Positions 38,260-46,063 of a DNA stretch of 46,063 bases are shown here, one piece after another; the first letter of the stretch is position 1; each line of letters begins with the position of its first letter. Under the pieces are notes generated by a model. That model was given only the letters and a program-made list of their open reading frames with translations. It was not told the origin of the DNA and made no database searches. This DNA comes from a virus. A program made the position numbers and the translations under genes. The stretch spans positions 1-46,063 of the IMG/VR virus record IMGVR_UViG_3300049893_000711; one strand, written 5' to 3'.

Positions 38260-39557
38260 TGGCCGATTGGTTCGTCAAGCTATGGACGATGAACGGCGAC
38301 TACATAGGGGAATACTCCCTTATGAATCCCGAAGCAGAAGTCCGCAACTCAGAGGTTGGGGGAATGTCCGGAGAGATTGCTCTTGGACAGAAACGCCGTG
38401 ACCAACCTCTCGTCGGTATAGCGCGGGACTCCATCGCGCCCTATAGAGTGGTCTTTGAACTGTGGCGACAGTCCACAGGAACCGGTGTCTGTATCACCGA
38501 TGGTATGCTCACGTCTATCAATCTGAACTTCAACCGCGATACGGTACTCATTGCCGGTAAGGACTGGAAGCATTATCTTCAGCGCCGCATCTATCCGTTC
38601 TCTCCCGAGGACTACATTACTTACAGTCTAGAGACGAAGCATCGTTACTGGGATAAGTGGCCTAAGAAATGGCATCGACCTGATCTAACTTTGCCAGCAC
38701 ACTCTATCACGAATCCTAATCCGGACTTGCGATTGATTGTGAGAGACTTGCTGTTCTCTATGAAGTACGATACTCCGGTGGATACCTCAACAACTCAATC
38801 GGAACGTACTACAATTGAGAATGGTGGCACGGCGCTTGGAGTTCCCGAGATAACGTGGAACCTGTCGGATACGGAGTCTAGGATACTCGGATACAAAATC
38901 TATCCGGGTGATCAGACGAGCATCTATGATCATATCCAAAAGCTGTCTGAAATGAAGGATGGCTTTGAGTGGGATATCCTACCTGTCACCAAAGAATTCA
39001 AGATGTGGGCACCCGCGAAGTATGAGAACAATGCCTGGTGGTCATATTGGTTTGCGCCCAGTGAGTTTGAGGTAGACGGGGCACTGACTGAATTCGACTG
39101 GACTAATGAAGGGCCGAATGGTACTTATCTTATCGGCCTCGGCTCTGGACGGCATAAGTCAGGAGCTACGTGGACTACCGTAAAGAACAGGACAGAGTTC
39201 GGTCGCTACGATAAAGTCTATGACTACGGAGAGATTTCCGGCTACGATCTGATTCTCAATAAGCTCAAAGATCAGAACGATCTATGGCCGCAGAAGAAGT
39301 TGCAAATCTCTCTACTCAACCCTGAGTTTCTGCCGACTAACTTCTACACAGGGGGGCGTCCTCGGAGTCTGATCGGTGATACCGTCCGAGTGACTCAGGA
39401 CTTCGCGCCGCTTCATGAAGTCAATGCCTACTTCCAGATCAATGCGATCAAGTGGAGCGTAGACAAGTCCACTAATGAAACTGTAGCTCTAGAGCTTATG
39501 CAAATCTACGAGCCTGAAGACGGATCATCGGGCGGAATACCTCTGAGGACAATGTAA
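38259..39557 (+). CDS. Tail baseplate protein, ReqiPepy6 Gp37-like
   Basis: 432 residues, TAATG overlap. Pattern of the Siphovirus ReqiPepy6 Gp37-like family: VKLWTMNGDYIGEYSLMNPE, then GMSGEIALGQKRRDQPLVGI, VFELWRQSTGTGVCITDGML, WDLSDTES-like NLSDTESRILGYKIYPGDQT, then DGFEWDILPVTKEFKMWAP and a C-terminal GDTVRVTQDFAPLHEVNAYF. It is likely the tail hub (Gp27/Tal-like) protein beneath the tail tube. Confidence 0.83.
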   Translation: MADWFVKLWTMNGDYIGEYSLMNPEAEVRNSEVGGMSGEIALGQKRRDQPLVGIARDSIAPYRVVFELWRQSTGTGVCITDGMLTSINLNFNRDTVLIAGKDWKHYLQRRIYPFSPEDYITYSLETKHRYWDKWPKKWHRPDLTLPAHSITNPNPDLRLIVRDLLFSMKYDTPVDTSTTQSERTTIENGGTALGVPEITWNLSDTESRILGYKIYPGDQTSIYDHIQKLSEMKDGFEWDILPVTKEFKMWAPAKYENNAWWSYWFAPSEFEVDGALTEFDWTNEGPNGTYLIGLGSGRHKSGATWTTVKNRTEFGRYDKVYDYGEISGYDLILNKLKDQNDLWPQKKLQISLLNPEFLPTNFYTGGRPRSLIGDTVRVTQDFAPLHEVNAYFQINAIKWSVDKSTNETVALELMQIYEPEDGSSGGIPLRTM

Positions 39558-40363
39558 TGGCCCTACGCAGACCAGCCGTCGCACCACAAGATCCTTATGC
39601 CGTTCTCAACGAGCGTATGAATCGACTTGAGAACCAGATCAAATCACTCAGACAGGCACAGGCTACAACGTTTCAAAGGACAGACACCGACAAGCACGTA
39701 TCTCCGGTAACTGGGGAAACTGTTGTCCACTCCAAAGGACAGTACGATCCTACCGGACTCGATATCGGACCGATTGATAACGGGACACGACCCAAATGGT
39801 ATGATCATGCCAATGGGGTATGGCGACTGTTTAGCAATATTCCAAAATGTGTAGTTATTTTCGAGGACGGCTCACTTACCGGGGGTACATTTACTTCACC
39901 TATTTCAAGTTTTTACACTGATGCCCCTGATCTATTCGGATATGGGGATGAAGGTGGAGTCCAAGTTTCTGCAGAAAACCAGTTCTGCTTATTTTGGGGT
40001 TCTGTCAACCTTGGGCAACCTGTCAGACAGGGAGTGCATAGACTCTATCTAAACTGGGCAGACATAAGCTCTCCCGTTATGGCCGGGGGCAATCCATTTC
40101 TTCGTCTAACAACTGATACTTCTCCTGGCGATCAATCAAACGCTCTAACACTCATGCAGTTTGGTAGAGGAAACTCGGATGATAGCACTGAACTTAATAT
40201 AGCTTATGACCTATCTGCTGGTTTGGGTAATATTCAGTATGTTAGAGACATGACACTTGTTATTCTGTGGCTCGGAGATTACAACCCCTATACTACTACA
40301 CCTTTTTCCTGGGATGCAGGACCACCAGCAGTTCCTATCATACCCCCCAACCCTGGCGAATGA
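39557..40363 (+). CDS. Minor tail protein
   Basis: 268 residues, TAATG overlap. A coiled coil near the start (LNERMNRLENQIKSLRQAQA) is followed by a beta-rich domain (CVVIFEDGSLTGGTFTSPIS, then FCLFWGSVNLGQPVRQGVHR, then RDMTLVILWLGDYNPYTTTP) and a Pro-rich end. A trimeric tail-tip or receptor-binding protein is plausible. AT content is higher than in its neighbours. Confidence 0.65.
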   Translation: MALRRPAVAPQDPYAVLNERMNRLENQIKSLRQAQATTFQRTDTDKHVSPVTGETVVHSKGQYDPTGLDIGPIDNGTRPKWYDHANGVWRLFSNIPKCVVIFEDGSLTGGTFTSPISSFYTDAPDLFGYGDEGGVQVSAENQFCLFWGSVNLGQPVRQGVHRLYLNWADISSPVMAGGNPFLRLTTDTSPGDQSNALTLMQFGRGNSDDSTELNIAYDLSAGLGNIQYVRDMTLVILWLGDYNPYTTTPFSWDAGPPAVPIIPPNPGE

Positions 40364-40803
40364 CACTAGCTTTCCAAGAATACTCTGAGTTAATTATCCT
40401 CACAGGTGCCCTGATACTAGGGGTCGTCTACGGCTTGCCTGCAGTAATGGAACGCCGTGGTTCTCTGTGGAAGGATCTATCCGAGGAACGGCAGGTTGCT
40501 CTTGAGAAGGCTATAGAACAACTAAAGCAGAGGGATGTGGAGCTTCTGGCTGCCAAATCGGAAATCCAGGCTTTGTCACTAAAGACGGATCTCTCCGCAT
40601 TGCAGGAGGGGATCACGAAGGAACGTGAGCAGGGTGTCCTCCTAATGAAGACAGAGCTAGCCAAGATACAGCAAGCAACGATCAATGCGGAGGAACGTAT
40701 CCTCGCTACATATGACGCCCATGAGCTACGTGCTACGGAACGCCATGAGAAGGTTCTAGTCGCCCTGGAAGCGCTGACCAAGAAGATACAGAACGGCCAC
40801 TAA
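40360..40803 (+). CDS. Membrane-anchored coiled-coil protein
   Basis: 147 residues from ATG 40360 (ATGA overlap). Residues about 9-29 form a transmembrane helix (LIILTGALILGVVYGLPAVM), then a long charged coiled coil (RQVALEKAIEQLKQRDVELL, then LQEGITKEREQGVLLMKTEL). Lying just before endolysin and holin, it could be a second holin, a spanin-like or lysis-timing protein. This is an inference from topology and neighbours. Confidence 0.6.
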   Translation: MTLAFQEYSELIILTGALILGVVYGLPAVMERRGSLWKDLSEERQVALEKAIEQLKQRDVELLAAKSEIQALSLKTDLSALQEGITKEREQGVLLMKTELAKIQQATINAEERILATYDAHELRATERHEKVLVALEALTKKIQNGH

Positions 40804-40815
40804 AGGAGAGAGCAT

Positions 40816-41640
40816 ATGCTTACTGAGCAACAGTTCCCTTGGACAGAGAAGTATGGCCCACCGCATACGGAGTGGCGATCTCTAGGGCCAACCGCTGAGG
40901 CTTGCAAAAGATTCTATGGTCGCCTGGGTCTATTGCCCTGGACAGACTACGATCAGTTTTGGGGGCCGAAGCTCAGTGAGGTACATGCAACTTGGAAAGC
41001 GAAGCATGGGCTAGACAAGGAACCCTCCTATGGCAAGCTCGCGTGGGCGAAGATGCGAGCTACCCGTGTACCAAAGGGCAGACCACACGCGGGAGAGTAC
41101 GCCTTCGATAAGTATGCGAGAAAACTGGTTCAGGATGAAGCCAAAGCAACTGCAGATTCAGATGAACAGGCTCTAGTACAGAAGTACATCAGAGAGTTCT
41201 GGCTTCTCGCAATCCAGAACGAACCAGCATGGCACTACTCACAGGCTAGACCCTTCAAGATCGACGTAGACCCGAAAGCCCGGAGTGTCTATTCCGACTG
41301 TTCTGCTACCCCTGTTATGGCCGTGCGCTATGCAGGTAAGAAGGCAGGAGTCGAGGTTATCGATCCTGCAAAGCAGGGCTTCTCAGGCTATGGAAACACA
41401 GATTGGTACGAGGATGATTGGTCCAAGATTGGGGCACCATATCGCATCGGTGATCTTTGTCACTTCCATTCACCACGCCACGTTATCCAATGTATCAAGG
41501 AGGGCAATGTAGACACAGCACAGTGGGGATCGCATGGTAATGAATCCGCTCCAGAACTTGTCGTGCTGACACGCTATCATAGATTCCCTAGCGATTTCAT
41601 GTTCGTGGTTCGTCCTGATCTTACGAAGGAGGAAGAATGA
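40816..41640 (+). CDS. Endolysin, NlpC/P60-like peptidase
   Basis: 274 residues; AAGGAGAG before ATG 40816. The N-terminal about 145 residues include the motif TAEACKRFYGRLGLLPWTDY, perhaps a wall-binding or peptidoglycan-binding segment. Residues 155-250 read like an NlpC/P60 peptidase: SDCSATPVMAV with Cys162, GDLCHFHSPRHVIQC with His222, and QWGSHGNESAP with His240. There is no signal peptide, so export would depend on the holin encoded just downstream (ATGA overlap). It should cut the stem peptide of peptidoglycan. Confidence 0.78.
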   Translation: MLTEQQFPWTEKYGPPHTEWRSLGPTAEACKRFYGRLGLLPWTDYDQFWGPKLSEVHATWKAKHGLDKEPSYGKLAWAKMRATRVPKGRPHAGEYAFDKYARKLVQDEAKATADSDEQALVQKYIREFWLLAIQNEPAWHYSQARPFKIDVDPKARSVYSDCSATPVMAVRYAGKKAGVEVIDPAKQGFSGYGNTDWYEDDWSKIGAPYRIGDLCHFHSPRHVIQCIKEGNVDTAQWGSHGNESAPELVVLTRYHRFPSDFMFVVRPDLTKEEE

Positions 41641-41870
41641 GTAGATTCGCTTGGCTCGATGTTGTTGAGCGCACTGTGAGAACTGCTATTCAGGTCACGG
41701 CAGCGGCAGTCCTGGCGTTTTGGGTCGAAGCCGGATCGTTTGGCGATATCGACTGGAACCTGCTATGGCAGGTTGCCGCCTATGCTGCGGGTCTGTCGCT
41801 CCTGATGGCTCTTGCAGGAACCCGTGTTGCTAGCCCCGACGATGGATCGGTACTTCCGCCACCGGAATAA
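41637..41870 (+). CDS. Holin, r1t-like
   Basis: 77 residues from ATG 41637. Two hydrophobic segments, AIQVTAAAVLAFWVEAG and LLWQVAAYAAGLSLLMALAG, are separated by FGDIDWN, and the C-terminus is polar. This matches the class II r1t-type holin common in actinobacteriophages. It would permeabilise the membrane and release the endolysin. Confidence 0.82.
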   Translation: MSRFAWLDVVERTVRTAIQVTAAAVLAFWVEAGSFGDIDWNLLWQVAAYAAGLSLLMALAGTRVASPDDGSVLPPPE

Positions 41871-41881
41871 GTTTGCAAGTT

Positions 41882-41958
41882 CGGGGCCATAGAGGACAAA
41901 CGACCATGTAGCGGTCGGCTCGGTGCTGCAACCCCGATACCAGGGAACGTGCTGTCCT
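41882..41958 (+). other. Pseudoknot-like structured element after the holin
   Basis: AGGACA (41893-41898) pairs with TGTCCT (41953-41958), GACC (41902-41905) with GGTC (41913-41916), and CGGGG (41882-41886) with CCCCG (41932-41936). The last pairing crosses the first, giving a pseudoknot topology. The gap holds no gene. It may be a 3' UTR element of the late transcript. Confidence 0.4.
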
Positions 41959-41976
41959 AGCGTTTCCAACGGGCGA

Positions 41977-42009
41977 GGGGGCATCCGTTACTCTCCTGCG
42001 GGTGCCCCC
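41977..42009 (+). terminator. Intrinsic terminator between convergent operons
   Basis: GGGGGCATCC (41977-41986) pairs with GGGTGCCCCC (42000-42009) with one G-U pair, followed by TTATTCTTT. It ends the late operon and overlaps the stop of the RuvC-like gene on the other strand. Confidence 0.75.
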
Positions 42010-42516
42010 TTATTCTTTGATCAGTGTCTCCCATAGAGGGTCGATATCCTGCATTTCCATCTGTACCGTATTGATATCCATGTATTGCCCACCGGCTCCG
42101 AAGTTGGCCCATTGCAACAGGTGACGAGTAGCATCCCTACCATGTTGCTTCCCAACTGCGTAGACGCCTAGTTCCTTCAGTCTCTCATCATTGTAGAACG
42201 CCTTACCCGTGGCGGCTGACTGCTTCGTGAAACTCACGAATGGCTCATGCCACTCTCTAAACAGTTCTATTATGCCAATCACCTTCACGGGAGAGAGATT
42301 CAATCCCATACGTGCATTGTTACGATACTCGAAATCTTCGTAGATCACGTGAGAGTTGTTGGCCCTCGCGTCACAGAACCAACGAAGCAAGTTGTACACT
42401 GCTCCTAGCGTCAATGCATCCTGATGCGGAGCTACATACAGCTTGTCTGACAAAGTTGCAAGACATATGCCAGTCGTCTTGCCGGGGTCGAGCGCTAATA
42501 TCATATGACCTGCCAT
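42010..42516 (-). CDS. RuvC-like Holliday junction resolvase
   Basis: 168 residues; ATG 42516 (TAATG overlap). N-terminal MILALDPGKTTGICLATL is the RNase H-fold first strand with the catalytic Asp. VIYEDFEYRNN supplies the second acid on strand 4, and KQHGRDATRHLLQWANFG near residues 122-140 the C-terminal helix with a His/Asp pair. Typical of phage RuvC-like nucleases. It should resolve branched DNA before packaging. Confidence 0.83.
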   Translation of the reverse strand: MAGHMILALDPGKTTGICLATLSDKLYVAPHQDALTLGAVYNLLRWFCDARANNSHVIYEDFEYRNNARMGLNLSPVKVIGIIELFREWHEPFVSFTKQSAATGKAFYNDERLKELGVYAVGKQHGRDATRHLLQWANFGAGGQYMDINTVQMEMQDIDPLWETLIKE

Positions 42517-43106
42517 TAGTCCATGTACTCAGCGAACCGCGCCTGTGCGCCGTTCTCGGACGGAGGCACGGGGGCAAGCTCAGGGGTCGGGGTCGCGCTC
42601 GGAGGGGCTGAGGGCTGCGTAGACTCTGTGGCCTCAACGCCTCTCTCGGTCAGGACGAGAACATCCGTCCAAGGCTCGACTAGCCCTAGACCGGCGAGCG
42701 TCCTCCTTGCATTTCCAAGACTCCGAGGAAATATGAGTGACTTGATTCTCTTCGTATCAATCCTACCTCCATCCGTATCCGCGATTAGATTCAGTAATTC
42801 ACTCGGGGAAATCTGTCTCTTTGCCCAGGCATCTGTGAGTGGTGTGGCTGCTCCACCTTCAGTCGCATCTATCGTCGCTATGGCTTCTTGAACTGAACAA
42901 TTAAACCATTCACCATGTTTGTGATATTTTTGCAAAGCTCTATGTATAGCCCACTCCAACTGCAGTTCCTCGGAATACGTACCACGCTCAACTGTATACT
43001 CTAGTTGTGCGTCAGGTACTAATCGTCGGATCACACGGAGACGACGTTCGGGGTCTTGGCTCGATCCTACCTTTACGCCATAGCTAGCGCTCACTATGTA
43101 TATCAC
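42516..43106 (-). CDS. GIY-YIG-like (T5orf172/Mug113) protein with C-terminal helices
   Basis: 196 residues from GTG 43106, with AGGAG 7 nt upstream. Residues 1-80 match the GIY-YIG/T5orf172 type: MIYIVSASYGVKVGSSQDPE, RRLRVIRRLVPDAQLEYTVE, then EELQLEWAIHRALQKYHKHG and EWFNCSVQEAI. The middle (SPSELLNLIADTDGGRIDTK and RTLAGLGLVEPW) resembles a small winged helix. The tail is Pro-rich. Nuclease or DNA-binding activity is likely; whether it is catalytic was not established. Confidence 0.72.
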   Translation of the reverse strand: MIYIVSASYGVKVGSSQDPERRLRVIRRLVPDAQLEYTVERGTYSEELQLEWAIHRALQKYHKHGEWFNCSVQEAIATIDATEGGAATPLTDAWAKRQISPSELLNLIADTDGGRIDTKRIKSLIFPRSLGNARRTLAGLGLVEPWTDVLVLTERGVEATESTQPSAPPSATPTPELAPVPPSENGAQARFAEYMD

Positions 43107-43257
43107 CGTTATTCTCCTGTATATTCTGAATCTTCTTTGTATAGTCTGGACGGACTACTCCGGTCGCCACGTCCGCCGCCTGAAGGACAGGAACCCCACA
43201 GGAGCGAAGCTCCATGATTGTATTCCCTAGATCCTGTGGATCAGTGTTATCTTTCAT
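43084..43257 (-). CDS. Small protein of unknown function
   Basis: 57 residues from ATG 43257, in an ATGA overlap with the previous gene; it ends 23 nt inside the next gene and carries its RBS (AGGAG). The sequence DLGNTIMELRSCGVPVLQAA, then DVATGVVRPDYTKKIQN, looks like a short helical domain. Support is the precise coupling at both ends. Confidence 0.55.
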   Translation of the reverse strand: MKDNTDPQDLGNTIMELRSCGVPVLQAADVATGVVRPDYTKKIQNIQENNGDIHSER

Positions 43258-43469
43258 AGTCCACCCTCTACTTTCAGACTTCCATCTTTATGGTAGGCAT
43301 ATTTCTGTTCAAACCGACGACACCTAGTGCAATACCACTGTGCCCATCCCATACCCCCATCCTCGGGTGCATAAATTTCGTGTAGTCGCCAGTCATGTAC
43401 GAAAGTAAAGCCATGCTGAATCACTGCGCCCTCGACTGTCTTGTAGTACGGTTGTTGGCAAGGATGCAT
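43254..43469 (-). CDS. Small zinc-finger-like protein
   Basis: 71 residues; ATG 43469 shares TAATG with the polymerase stop. A lone Cys at position 4 and the pair C-x2-C in WYCTRCRRFEQK, with several His, suggest one zinc site. It contains aromatic strands FTFVHDWRLHEIYAPEDGG. Function unknown, but coupled to the polymerase gene. Confidence 0.62.
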   Translation of the reverse strand: MHPCQQPYYKTVEGAVIQHGFTFVHDWRLHEIYAPEDGGMGWAQWYCTRCRRFEQKYAYHKDGSLKVEGGL

Positions 43470-45937
43470 TACTTCGCTTCTCCCCACGTTGGGCCGACAC
43501 CTATCTCGGCTTTGAAAGGTAGTGTCCAGTTGAGTTCGTCCTTGGCTACATCGGCCATGACTTGTAGGCAGATCGTGCTGTACTCGTCTATGTAGGATTC
43601 CTCTACGTCGGCAACTATGGAGTCGTGAACCAGAATTCCAATGCTACTACGTCGTCTATCGGTAGCACCATGAAGGGTGATTGCCGCGCACAGGGTAAGG
43701 TCGCTTGCAGTAGACTGCGGATAAAAGTTGATTCCTTCTCGGAAAGCGGCTTGGAGATTCTCCCGCGTAAGTAGATGGAATCTTCGCTTTCTACCAAACG
43801 GAGATACGAGGATGTGTTTCTGCTGGACTTCTCTCCTGACTTCATTCTCCCAGTCCTCCACACCTTTGAAGGTTTCCCATACCCACTTGATATAGGGTTC
43901 AGCTAGGTCTTTGGGTATACCGTGCTTCTCTTGGAATGTCTCTGCCGTCTGTCCATAGAACACACCGAAGTTTACATTCTTGCAGGTGGAGTATTGCTCA
44001 GGTGTGAAATCTGCTCCAAAAAATCTGGTTGCAGTCTCCCGGTGAAGCGAGAGGTCGTTATGATAAATGCGTGTAAGTTCTCTATCCCCCGAAAATTGAG
44101 CGATACAGCGTAGTTCCGCCTGAGAGAAGTCGGCTTGTACAATCTGTCGTCCGGGGCTGGCTCTGAATAGTTTGCGAATATCAGGGAGGTCACTCTTTGA
44201 CCGCGTGATATTTTGAAGGTTCGGCTTCGATGATGATAGTCGTCCAGAGTTAGTACCGTGGAGGTTGAGCTGAGTGTAAATCCTAGAATCTTCATCTAGC
44301 TCCGCTCGTTTGATTAGTCCGACGAGGTATGTTCCATCTTGCTTCTTGAGCTTTTGAAATCTGTCGAAAGTCTGCGTGAACTTTTGGTAAAACTCTTTCC
44401 GTTCCTCCGCATCTTCGGCAGGATGACTTCCCACCAAGTTACCTGATCGATGGAAGACTGTATCTCCACGGAAACGGAATCGTCCTTCAAGGATTTCTTT
44501 CCGGGCTGAGTCATCGACCGACCTTTCAGGCTTCGGCATGTTCTGCGTAGGCTTACGCTTTTGCATGGTATGCTGGATACCCCACTGATCGTAGAGTAGG
44601 TGCGCCATCTGCTGATTCGACGCGGGATTGAGAAGCTGGTTGTCCGCGTGTCGGCGCATTTCTCCGGTCAGTTCCTCTAGCTCAGGCTGTACCTCAAACT
44701 CATGGAGGTCTGCGGCCCGGTCGATATCGTACACCATACCATTTAGTTCAACGTCTGTAAGAAAGGCATTTCCGCGTACCAAGAGATGTAGATACATGTC
44801 TCGTACCTTGTCTTCAACAGCTCTTGGGTACTGATGCTCAAATAGCTGATACGTCCCTCCAACGTCCATACCTGCATAATGGTAGAACTCATCATAGTCT
44901 TCAACTACTCCTGTCTTCTTTGCTCGTTCAACAGCGGGACTAGAATAGTAAGGCCACCCAAAAGTATCCATAAGAAGGTAATCAAGGCCATGTATACCCA
45001 CACGCTCGTCTGTCCCTGATCGCTCGTCCAGGGCGTAACTAAGTAGCATAGTGTCATGGTCTACTCGGGCAGGTAATCCATATGTAAATCGGAGAATCTT
45101 TGTATCAAACTTTCCTCCGTGCCAAACGAAAGCATGATCGGTGGATTCAAAGAGGGATCGTAGGAGAGGACGTATGATTCTTGTATCGTCCCATATACCT
45201 CCCCGTTCTCCGAGTACAGTGGCAGTCTTACCGTCCGTAGAAAACTGCAAACTGATGAGGGACGCTTTGTGCGTGAGTCCTCCACGAGATTCAATGTCTG
45301 CTGCAACGACTGTTCCAGTCTGTTGTAGTAGACTTCTAAGATACTCTGTTGCCCTATCAACATCTTCGATAACCTCCATGGTTGGGAAGGTTGGCGGGGG
45401 GAGCGGGTTGAACGCCCGTTGGAAATCGCGCTTGAGGTCGGGAAACTTGGAGTCGTCATGGAGAACGATTGCAGGGTTGTTAGTTGCCACGATCGTCCGT
45501 CCATTAACTCTATGACGATATCCCCTATGTCGTCCGAGAGCGCCTCGTCCAATAAGCAAGCCAACTGCCTCTGATCCTGCCGCGATGACGGTATCGATAC
45601 CGCTGAGTTCGGCGTCCAAACGAGGAGCGCAGGCTTTGATTGCTTCGGGAGGAATCTTTCCATCAGGAGCGACACAGAGGACAACATTCGTGAGTAGAAC
45701 CTGCTCACGTTGGACTCCATTCATCTTGAACAGAAAATCTATAATCTTGCCTGACCCATACTGCGATGCCATAGGCTCACCGGCCATAACCTCTGCCTTC
45801 CCTGGTGAGCGGGAAACGATTGCACCGCGCACAGGGAGCTTGGTCGGTTTCTTAGAACGCACACAGGGAGCATTTGCAAGAGGACACTGCCCACAGAGCG
45901 CGCCTGGTGCTTTAGGTGTTACTGTTGCCACAGCCAT
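43469..45937 (-). CDS. Family A DNA polymerase fused to UDG-like domain
   Basis: 822 residues from ATG 45937. Residues 10-175 form a family 4 uracil-DNA glycosylase-like domain with Cys15, 18, 88 and 103 (C-x2-C and C-x14-C) suited to a 4Fe-4S cluster. Its first catalytic motif is altered to SRSPGKAEV. Residues 205-370 are a DEDDy 3'-5' exonuclease (Asp214, Glu216, Asp278, Tyr354, Asp358). Residues 560-820 are the polymerase: NLHGTNSGRLSSSKPNLQNI, motif A ADFSQAELR (Asp603), motif B CKNVNFGVFYG (Lys653, Phe657), motif C LVHDS (Asp772), with HDS in place of HDE. It should replicate the phage genome. Confidence 0.92.
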   Translation of the reverse strand: MAVATVTPKAPGALCGQCPLANAPCVRSKKPTKLPVRGAIVSRSPGKAEVMAGEPMASQYGSGKIIDFLFKMNGVQREQVLLTNVVLCVAPDGKIPPEAIKACAPRLDAELSGIDTVIAAGSEAVGLLIGRGALGRHRGYRHRVNGRTIVATNNPAIVLHDDSKFPDLKRDFQRAFNPLPPPTFPTMEVIEDVDRATEYLRSLLQQTGTVVAADIESRGGLTHKASLISLQFSTDGKTATVLGERGGIWDDTRIIRPLLRSLFESTDHAFVWHGGKFDTKILRFTYGLPARVDHDTMLLSYALDERSGTDERVGIHGLDYLLMDTFGWPYYSSPAVERAKKTGVVEDYDEFYHYAGMDVGGTYQLFEHQYPRAVEDKVRDMYLHLLVRGNAFLTDVELNGMVYDIDRAADLHEFEVQPELEELTGEMRRHADNQLLNPASNQQMAHLLYDQWGIQHTMQKRKPTQNMPKPERSVDDSARKEILEGRFRFRGDTVFHRSGNLVGSHPAEDAEERKEFYQKFTQTFDRFQKLKKQDGTYLVGLIKRAELDEDSRIYTQLNLHGTNSGRLSSSKPNLQNITRSKSDLPDIRKLFRASPGRQIVQADFSQAELRCIAQFSGDRELTRIYHNDLSLHRETATRFFGADFTPEQYSTCKNVNFGVFYGQTAETFQEKHGIPKDLAEPYIKWVWETFKGVEDWENEVRREVQQKHILVSPFGRKRRFHLLTRENLQAAFREGINFYPQSTASDLTLCAAITLHGATDRRRSSIGILVHDSIVADVEESYIDEYSTICLQVMADVAKDELNWTLPFKAEIGVGPTWGEAK

Positions 45938-46063
45938 GTCTTACCTGTCGCATCCTTACCACAATGGGTATATTCATAACCGTCAAGACTCTGCAAATGT
46001 AGCGCTCCTGAAGCCTTGTTGAAAATCCATCCATGTTCAAACTCATGCTTGCGCCAGCTACCC
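45919..46063 (-). CDS. C-terminal end of a further gene
   Basis: A frame enters from the right edge and stops at 45919, overlapping the polymerase start by 19 nt. The visible 47 residues include SWRKHEFEHGWIFNKASGAL and YEYTHCGKDATGKTWLWQQ. No start is in the window. It is typical of a small coupled gene upstream of the polymerase; function unknown. Confidence 0.55.
   Translation of the reverse strand, partial: GSWRKHEFEHGWIFNKASGALHLQSLDGYEYTHCGKDATGKTWLWQQ

Noticed and set aside
41876-41960. tRNA-like cloverleaf after the holin
   Set aside because: The stems resemble a cloverleaf on the minus strand, but there is no T-loop consensus, no proper anticodon arm and no CCA-compatible acceptor, so no tRNA is called.
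1-46063. CRISPR array, integrase, reverse transcriptase or diversity-generating retroelement
   Set aside because: No regularly spaced repeats, recombinase motifs, YxDD motif or template/variable repeat pair were seen; the repeats in 20024-21682 are protein-level tandem units.

Overview
The window is a 46 kb piece of a tailed double-stranded DNA phage genome of siphovirus type. An actinobacterial host is likely but inferred. The pointers are an Rpf-like transglycosylase, an r1t-type holin next to an NlpC/P60-like endolysin, a ReqiPepy6 Gp37-like tail protein, and a UDG-like/family A DNA polymerase fusion. I saw no integrase, recognisable lytic-cycle repressor, tRNA, rRNA, CRISPR array or insertion sequence. 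Both ends cut through genes, so the genome continues on both sides.

Layout. (1) 1-14,244, leftward: many small, overlapping, translationally coupled genes. They include several zinc-ribbon microproteins, a TIM-barrel hydrolase-like protein, an SNF2-type helicase, a secreted Rpf-like transglycosylase, a winged-helix protein and a DUF932 protein. Gaps in this arm carry strong promoters and long-stem structured elements (5,281-5,816; 9,018-9,092; 10,167-10,247; 10,909-11,049; 12,345-12,420). Many genes share a start-associated leader of the type ACTACCAAGGGAGGT. (2) 14,245-14,599: divergent control region. (3) 14,600-41,870, rightward late operon. It opens with small genes and about 8 kb of Ig-like and repeat-containing virion accessory genes, including a LuxR-type HTH protein. 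Then come TerL, portal, S49 protease with a nested scaffold, decoration protein, major capsid, connectors, tail terminator, tail tube, frameshifted tail assembly chaperones, tape measure, baseplate proteins, a coiled-coil membrane protein, endolysin and holin. (4) 41,871-42,009: a folded RNA-like element and a terminator between convergent operons. (5) 42,010-46,063, leftward replication genes: RuvC-like resolvase, GIY-YIG-like protein, two small proteins, the UDG-like/PolA fusion, and the end of one more gene.

How it works together: the leftward arms would supply replication and host-takeover functions. The rightward operon builds head and tail in the classical order and finishes with lysis. 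The most unusual points are the structured intergenic elements with their promoters, the reused gene-junction sequences at the left end, the virion accessory block placed before the terminase, and several expression tricks: a probable CTG start, a nested scaffold start, a -1 frameshift, and a frameshifted small gene.
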